Below are positions 6,705-11,327 of a stretch of 13,848 nt of DNA, one piece after another (positions within the stretch are counted from its first letter, which is position 1; every line of letters begins with the position of its first letter). Source of the DNA: DASVVT01 sp036386415 (lineage in GTDB: Bacteria > Acidobacteriota > Blastocatellia > Pyrinomonadales > Pyrinomonadaceae); the NCBI GenBank assembly GCA_036386415.1, contig DASVVT010000080.1:1-13848 (forward strand), given 5' to 3'. The notes below the pieces were generated by a model. The model was not told where the DNA came from. It was given only the letters and a program-made list of their open reading frames with translations, and did no database searches. The translations under genes and the position numbers were made by a program.

Positions 6705-7001
6705 ATGCCAGCATCTTTCATCGACAATTACAAAGCGAAGCACAGGCATCCTTTGAACCGCATGACGCATAACATCGGTATTCCGATGATCGTCATCTCG
6801 CTCGTGCTGTTCTTCTTCAACTGGCGCTGGGCGCTCGCGCTCTTTATCGTCGGCTGGATACTGCAATTCGTCGGTCATCTCATCGAAGGCAACCAGCCCG
6901 CCTTCTTTCGCAACCCTGTTTACTTGCTCGTCGGCCCTTGGTGGCTCGTGCGCCGCGCGGCGAGCGCGCTCGGCCTGCTTAAATCCTCCGCCTCAAAGTA
7001 A
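6705..7001 (+). CDS. DUF962 / Mpo1-like small membrane protein
   Basis: A 98-residue protein with two membrane segments (about 25-38 and 42-57). It matches DUF962, the family of yeast Mpo1, an Fe(II)-dependent dioxygenase in the alpha-oxidation of 2-hydroxy fatty acids. The metal-binding His pattern is visible: KAKHRHPLNRMTHNIGIP (10-27, with His13, His15 and His22) and GHLIEGNQPAFF (57-68, with His58). The bacterial function is largely untested. The strong ribosome binding site GGAGGT fixes the start. It sits between the two XdhC-like genes and downstream of a fatty-acid-type SDR, which agrees with a lipid oxidation role but does not prove it. Length is normal for the bacterial family. Confidence 0.82.
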   Translation: MPASFIDNYKAKHRHPLNRMTHNIGIPMIVISLVLFFFNWRWALALFIVGWILQFVGHLIEGNQPAFFRNPVYLLVGPWWLVRRAASALGLLKSSASK

Positions 7002-7055
7002 GCGGCGGCCTCTTCTTCCCCTTCTGCGCCAGAGCCTGAACGCATTTCAAAAGGC

Positions 7056-7883
7056 ATGCACGACGCAACCGGCCAAACACAGACGCGCGCCATTACGGAG
7101 GCGGTCACACGCGTCCTGTCTGAAAGCTCTGTGGCGGTGCTTGCCACGCTCGTCGAAGCGGCGCAAGGCGTGGGCGCAAAGCTCCTCGTTGAAGAATCAG
7201 GCGCGCGTGCGGGCAGCCTCGGCCATCCTGCCCTGGACGCGGCGGTGGCTCAACACGCGCGAGACTTTCTTATCTCACGTGCGGAGGCCAGGACTCTCAG
7301 AGTCAAAGAGTTGACAGGTGATCTGGAAGCCTGGGGCGAGGCGCGCGTGCTGTTTGAGCGCATCGAGCCTGAGCCGCGCCTCGTCATCTGCGGCGCAGGT
7401 CACGTCGGAGCGCATCTGGCGCATCTGGCGCGCTACGTGGGCTATCGCGCGACCCTGATCGACGACCGCGCAGACTTCGTTACACGCGCGCGCTTCCCCG
7501 ACGAGGGGATCGAGCTGGTCGCGGCGGAGAACTGGACGGAGGCCGTGCGCGCCAGCGTAGGCCGTGGGCGCGGCGTCTCGGTCGCCGTCGTCACGCGCGG
7601 CCACAATGAAGATGAAGAGTGCATGCGCGCCGTCATCAATGCGCGTCCAGATTACGTCGGCCTGATCGGAAGTCGGCGGCGCACGAACATCGTCCTCGAT
7701 CGATTGCGTGAAGCGGGCGCGACGCCGGAGCAGTTGAAAGAAGTGAGAGCACCGATTGGACTGGACATCGCCGCCGTCTCGCCGCAGGAAGTCGCCCTCG
7801 CCATTCTCGCGGAGATCGTCGCGGAAAGGCGTGGGGGCACCGGGCTGCCTCTCTCAAAGTGGCGACGCGAGCATAAAGGCTAA
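7056..7883 (+). CDS. XdhC-family protein, two-domain, with a degenerate N-terminal domain
   Basis: A 275-residue XdhC-family molybdo-hydroxylase maturation factor. Residues 15-100 still align with the XdhC_CoxI fold (GAKLLVEESGARAGSLGHPAL at 40-60) but lack the C-G-G motif; the corresponding stretch reads AWGEARVLFERIEP. Residues 108-260 form the C-terminal Rossmann domain, with GAGHVG (113-118), TLIDDR (133-138), TRGHNEDEECMRAV (180-193), YVGLIGSRRR (200-209) and SPQEVALAILAEIVAERRGG (242-261). The upstream stand-alone domain keeps the Cys, so the two proteins may be complementary subunits. A weak AAAAGG precedes the ATG. It is in the same orientation as the genes before it, with a 54-bp gap from the DUF962 gene. 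Confidence 0.85.
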   Translation: MHDATGQTQTRAITEAVTRVLSESSVAVLATLVEAAQGVGAKLLVEESGARAGSLGHPALDAAVAQHARDFLISRAEARTLRVKELTGDLEAWGEARVLFERIEPEPRLVICGAGHVGAHLAHLARYVGYRATLIDDRADFVTRARFPDEGIELVAAENWTEAVRASVGRGRGVSVAVVTRGHNEDEECMRAVINARPDYVGLIGSRRRTNIVLDRLREAGATPEQLKEVRAPIGLDIAAVSPQEVALAILAEIVAERRGGTGLPLSKWRREHKG

Positions 7884-7889
7884 AGCAAT

Positions 7890-7954
7890 GATCCACGAAA
7901 CTACACGAAACAACGCGAAGAAGGCTCAAGCAGTTTCGTGTCGCTTCGTGGATC
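7890..7954. repeat. Intergenic inverted repeat, GATCCACGAA type, copy 1
   Basis: The arms 7890-7911 (GATCCACGAA...ACACGAAAC) and 7933-7954 (GTTTCGTGT...TTCGTGGATC) pair at 20 of 22 positions around a 21-bp loop. It begins 6 bp after the stop of the XdhC-family gene. The same words make up the larger element at 9437-9605, so this is a shorter member of one repeat family. As RNA it would form a long stem after the XdhC-family gene. Confidence 0.8.
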
Positions 7955-8081
7955 GTTCATTAGAATTTGATGACCGGTTCTGGAGTTGCAGTTTTGATTT
8001 TTATCATTTTAGATTACAAACGTTAGCCATCGTACCGTGATTAATATCCGACATCTTCGGCCTAGCATTTAATCTCTCTTT
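7955..8081 (+). promoter_or_regulatory. AT-rich leader before the MFS gene, probable promoter region
   Basis: This stretch is much richer in A and T than its surroundings and lies between the inverted repeat and the MFS start. A TTGATT (7994-7999) and a TACAAA (8015-8020) are separated by only 15 bp, a weak sigma-70-like pair. The MFS gene may therefore have its own promoter. Confidence 0.3.
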
Positions 8082-9365
8082 ATGGCAGCGCAACTCGAAG
8101 CGACGGCGCGCGGGGTGAAGCGTGTGAACGGGATGTTCCGCGCTCTATCGCACCGTAACTTCCGTCTCTTCTGGGCGGGCGCGTTTCTTTCGAATGTGGG
8201 CACGTGGATGCAGGCGGTCGCGCAGGGCTGGCTCGTGCTGCAACTCACCAACTCTCCGTTCTGGCTCGGCCTGGATGGTTTCATGGCGACCGCGCCCGGT
8301 CTCCTGCTGACGCTCATCGGCGGCGTCTTCGCAGACCTCATAGATCGCCGCCGGATACTGATCTTCACACAGGTGGGTGCAGGACTCTCTGCGCTCACGC
8401 TCGCCGTGTTGATCGTGACGGGCGTCGTCAATGATGAAGCGGACGTATGGATCATCCTCATGCTCTCGTTCGCCACCGGATGCTGCATGGCGCTCGCGTC
8501 CCCTTCTTACCAGGCGATCACGATTGACCTGGTCGGGCGCGAAGACCTGGCGAACGCGATTGCGCTCAATTCCACACAGTTTCAACTCTCGCGCGTGATC
8601 GGCCCAACTTTCGCCGGACTGGCCTTCAGAGTCCTGGGGCTGGCCGGATGTTTCTTCGCTAATGCGGCCTCCTTCGTGGCGGTCGTCACGGCGCTGCTGA
8701 TGGTGCGTTTCGATGAAGCGAGAAAGGGTGTCGCCCCGGCGCATTCCGTGAAAGACAGGCGCGCTCTGTGGCATGATTTGACGGACGGCTTTCGCTACGT
8801 GTGGAGACGCCAGCGCGTTTTCATGCTGCTCATGATCTCTGCTGTGACGAGCCTTTTTGGCGCGCCCTACCTGGCGATGATGCCGCTCTTTGCGCGAGAC
8901 ATTCTGCACATGGGCGAGACGGGGCTCGCCCTGATGATGGGCATGTCCGGCGCGGGCGCGTTCATCGGCGCGCTCGTGCTCGCCTATCTAGGCAACTTCA
9001 AGCACAAGGGCTGGTTCGTCCTCGGCGGCTCATTCTTCTTCGCCCTCTGCGTCATCGGCTTCGCTTTAGCGACTCACGTCTACACCTCGCTCGCCTTCAT
9101 CTTCGGCATGGGCTTCGCGATTGTCTGCTCCGTCGCCGTCACAAACACGCTCTTGCAGCAGCTTGTCCGGGACGAGATGCGCGGGCGCGTGCTCAGTATG
9201 TTCATGCTCTCCTTCATCGGCACGATGCCCATCGGCAATCTCATCGCCGGCGCGGCCTCCGAACGCTTCGGCGCGCCGCACACGCTCGCCTCTGGCGGCC
9301 TCATCATCGCGCTCTTCATCGCGGTCTTGACACTGCGCTACAAAAGCCTGCGCGAGCTTCATTAA
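8082..9365 (+). CDS. MFS transporter of the MFS_3 / EntS-like type
   Basis: A 427-residue inner-membrane transporter with about 11-12 hydrophobic helices, probably a proton-driven exporter. The N-terminus FRALSHRNFRLFWAG (19-33) followed by LSNVGTWMQAVAQGWLV is characteristic of MFS_3 (the EntS-like group). Motif A appears as GGVFADLIDRRRIL (80-93) between TM2 and TM3. SPSYQAITIDLVGREDLANAIALNS then matches the family's conserved stretch. The C-terminal half repeats the fold (GMSGAGAFIGALVLAYLGN; RGRVLSMFMLSFIGTMPIGN). The substrate is unknown: EntS exports enterobactin, but no siderophore genes are here. The start at 8082 lacks a clear ribosome binding site; an in-frame ATG 16 codons later (Met17) is an alternative. 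It lies between two CACGAA-type inverted repeats. Confidence 0.85.
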   Translation: MAAQLEATARGVKRVNGMFRALSHRNFRLFWAGAFLSNVGTWMQAVAQGWLVLQLTNSPFWLGLDGFMATAPGLLLTLIGGVFADLIDRRRILIFTQVGAGLSALTLAVLIVTGVVNDEADVWIILMLSFATGCCMALASPSYQAITIDLVGREDLANAIALNSTQFQLSRVIGPTFAGLAFRVLGLAGCFFANAASFVAVVTALLMVRFDEARKGVAPAHSVKDRRALWHDLTDGFRYVWRRQRVFMLLMISAVTSLFGAPYLAMMPLFARDILHMGETGLALMMGMSGAGAFIGALVLAYLGNFKHKGWFVLGGSFFFALCVIGFALATHVYTSLAFIFGMGFAIVCSVAVTNTLLQQLVRDEMRGRVLSMFMLSFIGTMPIGNLIAGAASERFGAPHTLASGGLIIALFIAVLTLRYKSLRELH

Positions 9366-9436
9366 GGAGAGAGGCTGCATCCATCATGCTGCTGCCAAAG
9401 CGGTCTTTCTCATCATGGCTAAACTGGAGTATCTTA

Positions 9437-9605
9437 TACCAGGTAGCAACCAAAAGAGAGGCAGAGGACGATCCACGAATAGACACGAAGCGACACGAAA
9501 AGAGTAGGTTGATCCATCTAGTTTCGTGTTGATTTGTCTGCTTTCGTGTCGTTTCGTGTTGCTTCGTGGATCGTCCCCCATCCTCTTTTATTCCGCTATC
9601 TGGTA
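9437..9605. mobile_element. MITE-like inverted-repeat element, CACGAA family copy 2, with terminal repeats and a possible TTA duplication
   Basis: A 169-bp non-coding palindromic element. The outer ends TACCAGGTAGC (9437-9447) and GCTATCTGGTA (9595-9605) are inverted repeats with one mismatch, flanked by TTA on both sides (9434-9436 and 9606-9608), as expected of a 3-bp target-site duplication. Inner arms about 9463-9500 and 9542-9579 match at about 32 of 38 positions and share the same symmetry centre. Within the left arm CACGAA recurs every 10 bp (CACGAATAGA, CACGAAGCGA, CACGAAAAGA). The core GATCCACGAA/TTCGTGGATC is shared with 7890-7954. It encodes no protein, so movement would need a transposase in trans. 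Confidence 0.6.
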
Positions 9606-9657
9606 TTAATTTCACGCTAATGCCGCACGGGCGGTAAAACCTGGGAGCTGATCGTTG

Positions 9658-9663
9658 AAGGAG
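9658..9663 (+). promoter_or_regulatory. Ribosome binding site for the peroxiredoxin gene
   Basis: AAGGAG is placed 5 nt before ATG 9669. It supports the start that adds an export signal to the peroxiredoxin, which would be unusual for this family. Confidence 0.65.
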
Positions 9664-9668
9664 TTGAA

Positions 9669-10211
9669 ATGAGAATAGCTAAATATTTGTTCCCGGCACT
9701 GTTGCTGGTCGGCGCGATGGCGCTTGTCTCATTGGCTGCGGCGGCGGTAGACCCACCGGCTGTCGGCTCGCCCGCCCCGGACTTCAGTCTGACGAGCAAC
9801 GAGGGCAAGCAGACGAGCCTGAAGGATTTTCGTGGTAAATGGGTGGTGCTCTATTTCTATCCCAAGGACTTTACCTCGGGCTGTACATTGGAAGCGCACA
9901 ACTTCCAGCGCGACATCGCGAAGTATGAAAAGATGAAAGCGGTGATCGTCGGCGTCAGCGTCGATACTGCCGAATCGCACAAGGACTTCTGCGCCAAGGA
10001 AGGCTTGAGCTTTAAGCTTCTCTCCGACCCTGATGCCAGGGTCTCAACGCAGTACGGCTCGATCATGGAATACAACGGCGCTAAACTGTCGGCGCGGAAC
10101 ACGTTCATCATCAATCCCAAGGGCAAGGTCGTCAAAGTGTTCACCTCGGTCAAGCCGGGCGGGCATAGCGAAGAGGTGCTCGCCGCCTTAGCCAGCCTGC
10201 AAAAGTCTTAA
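9669..10211 (+). CDS. Exported PrxQ/Bcp-type peroxiredoxin with an atypical resolving cysteine
   Basis: A 180-residue AhpC/TSA-fold thiol peroxidase that should reduce hydrogen peroxide and organic or lipid hydroperoxides. Residues 1-26 form a Sec-type signal (a hydrophobic run ending SLAAAA), so the enzyme should be periplasmic, whereas ordinary Bcp is cytosolic. The active site is YPKDFTSGCTLEAHNF (64-79), with peroxidatic Cys72 and Thr69, and Arg143 in SARNTFII. Typical PrxQ has CTxExC, with the resolving Cys five residues on; here that position is Ala77. The only other Cys is Cys108 (KDFCAKEG), which may resolve the sulfenate or leave the enzyme one-Cys in mechanism. The ribosome binding site AAGGAG fits the start. 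A hairpin follows the gene. Confidence 0.88.
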   Translation: MRIAKYLFPALLLVGAMALVSLAAAAVDPPAVGSPAPDFSLTSNEGKQTSLKDFRGKWVVLYFYPKDFTSGCTLEAHNFQRDIAKYEKMKAVIVGVSVDTAESHKDFCAKEGLSFKLLSDPDARVSTQYGSIMEYNGAKLSARNTFIINPKGKVVKVFTSVKPGGHSEEVLAALASLQKS

Positions 10212-10225
10212 CAGGTTCGGAGAAG

Positions 10226-10247
10226 GGACAAGGCGCAAGCTTTGTCC
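10226..10247 (+). terminator. Hairpin after the peroxiredoxin gene, possible terminator
   Basis: GGACAAGG-CGCAAG-CTTTGTCC forms an 8-bp stem with one G-T wobble and a 6-nt loop, 14 bp after the stop codon. Only a weak T-rich tail (ATTATTGATT) follows, so it may be an inefficient terminator. Confidence 0.4.
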
Positions 10248-10303
10248 ATTATTGATTCATTAAAGGCTCACGCCTCTGCTTGATCGGCTGCACGCGCCCA
10301 ATC

Positions 10304-10822
10304 ATGACTACACTGGAAACAGAGCGTCTTATCTTGCGTATGTGGCGCGGAGATGATTTCGAGGAGTTTGCGCGTATCTGCGCCGATGAGGAAGTGATGC
10401 GCTACATTGGCGGCAAGCCATACTCCCGCCTGGAAGCATGGCGACACATGGCTTACCTCGTGGGGCACTGGCATCTTCTAGGCTTCGGCCACTGGGCTGT
10501 CGAAGAGAAGGCGAGCGGTCGCTTGATCGGGCGTATGGGCTTCCTCAATCCTGAGGGGTGGCCTGGCTTCGAAGTCGGGTGGACGCTGGCGAGAGAATCC
10601 TGGGGCAGAGGGTATGCGACCGAAGGTGCGCGCAAGATGCTGGAGTATGCTTTCACGGAGATGGATCGAGATCACGTCATCAGCCTCATTCACCCGGAGA
10701 ACAAGGGTTCCATCAGGGTAGCAGAGAAGATGGGCGAAAAGGTCGAAGGTCAGACGGAAGTGCTCGGGATACCAGTCCTCATCTATGGCATCTCTCGTGA
10801 CGCGTGGCGCAGCAACAGGTAA
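10304..10822 (+). CDS. GNAT N-acetyltransferase of the RimJ/RimL type
   Basis: A 172-residue acetyl-CoA-dependent transferase (the Acetyltransf_3 group), probably cytoplasmic. The N-terminus TLETERLILRMW (3-14) is typical. The acetyl-CoA loop is ARESWGRGYATEGARKMLEYAF (96-117), with the R-x-x-G-x-G/A pattern, and HPENKGSIRVAEKMG (130-144) is the conserved motif before the last strands. The substrate is unknown: relatives acetylate ribosomal protein N-termini, antibiotics or small amines. The frame could begin at 10280, but ATG 10304 gives the normal family start; no good ribosome binding site is visible for either. It is separated from the peroxiredoxin by the hairpin, so probably a separate transcript. 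Confidence 0.82.
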   Translation: MTTLETERLILRMWRGDDFEEFARICADEEVMRYIGGKPYSRLEAWRHMAYLVGHWHLLGFGHWAVEEKASGRLIGRMGFLNPEGWPGFEVGWTLARESWGRGYATEGARKMLEYAFTEMDRDHVISLIHPENKGSIRVAEKMGEKVEGQTEVLGIPVLIYGISRDAWRSNR

Positions 10823-10875
10823 GTCCCGTTGGAGCCGAGCGATCCAGGCCGCTGCCCTCGCTCCAACGGCAAAAT

Positions 10876-11013
10876 CTTTTCCTATCAATCATTGATTGCC
10901 TGCACTTCACCGTCACGACTCTCTCCACAGTCGGCTACGTTGACGTGTATCCAACCACGTGGTATTCCAAGCTGGCCGTTGATATGGAGATACTGCCGGG
11001 GCCAGGCATCACG
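10876..11013 (+). pseudogene. K+-channel pore remnant with a mutated selectivity filter
   Basis: In the frame that reaches 11091, translation gives SIIDCLHFTVTTL-STVGYVDVYP-TTWYSKLAVDMEIL. This is the pore helix, selectivity filter and start of TM2 of a two-TM potassium channel (Ion_trans_2). The filter TVGYGD reads TVGYVD here (10927-10944), which a single G-to-T change in the Gly codon would explain. No TM1 precedes it, and TM2 breaks into a proline-rich, charged tail. No start codon or ribosome binding site suits it; the frame opens at a GTG inside the GNAT gene. It is best read as a decayed 5'- and 3'-truncated gene fragment, not a functional channel. Confidence 0.6.
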
Positions 11014-11327
11014 GTGCTCAACTGTCGGACGATGCTTTTCACGCCACCGGAGACGCAACTTGATCTTCGGTTGACCCGGCGCAAACGTTGACAGCCAGGG
11101 GGCTTGTCTGCGGTCGCCTGCTTCACCCGGCCAGCATCCCCTATCCGCTCAAGTATTCCTCAAGTATTACTCAACCCCGCCCGGCTATTCTTTCAACATC
11201 AACTGAGGCTTCATAGGCGCGAGTCTGGAAATGCTGGAATCCAAAGCGTCCGAGAGCCGCAATAGTGTTACCTATCTCAACTCGTCCTGGCTTTTATCGT
11301 CCAGGGAATCAGAAAGGATAAGCATCA
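11014..11327 (+). other. Non-coding leader upstream of the metalloprotease gene
   Basis: About 310 bp between the channel remnant and the protease start. Short frames here (for example 11231-11506) overlap the protease in another frame and are not credible genes. The one clear pattern is the 11-bp direct repeat at 11148-11174. The probable ribosome binding site AAAGGA (11313-11318) lies 9 nt before the protease ATG. No convincing -35/-10 pair was picked out by eye. Confidence 0.4.
11148..11174 (+). repeat. 11-bp phased direct repeats upstream of the protease, possible regulator site
   Basis: CTCAAGTATTC, CTCAAGTATTA and then CTCAA follow one another without a gap: two full 11-bp units with a single end mismatch plus a half unit. 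Helix-phased 11-bp direct repeats are the usual format of OmpR/PhoB-type response-regulator sites. They lie about 155-180 bp ahead of the protease start. Confidence 0.45.

Noticed and set aside
8801..9532. A 243-codon plus-strand frame overlapping the MFS gene end
   Set aside because: Its translation is dominated by Arg, His and Leu, typical of an off-frame reading of the MFS gene, and it continues into the MITE-like repeat.
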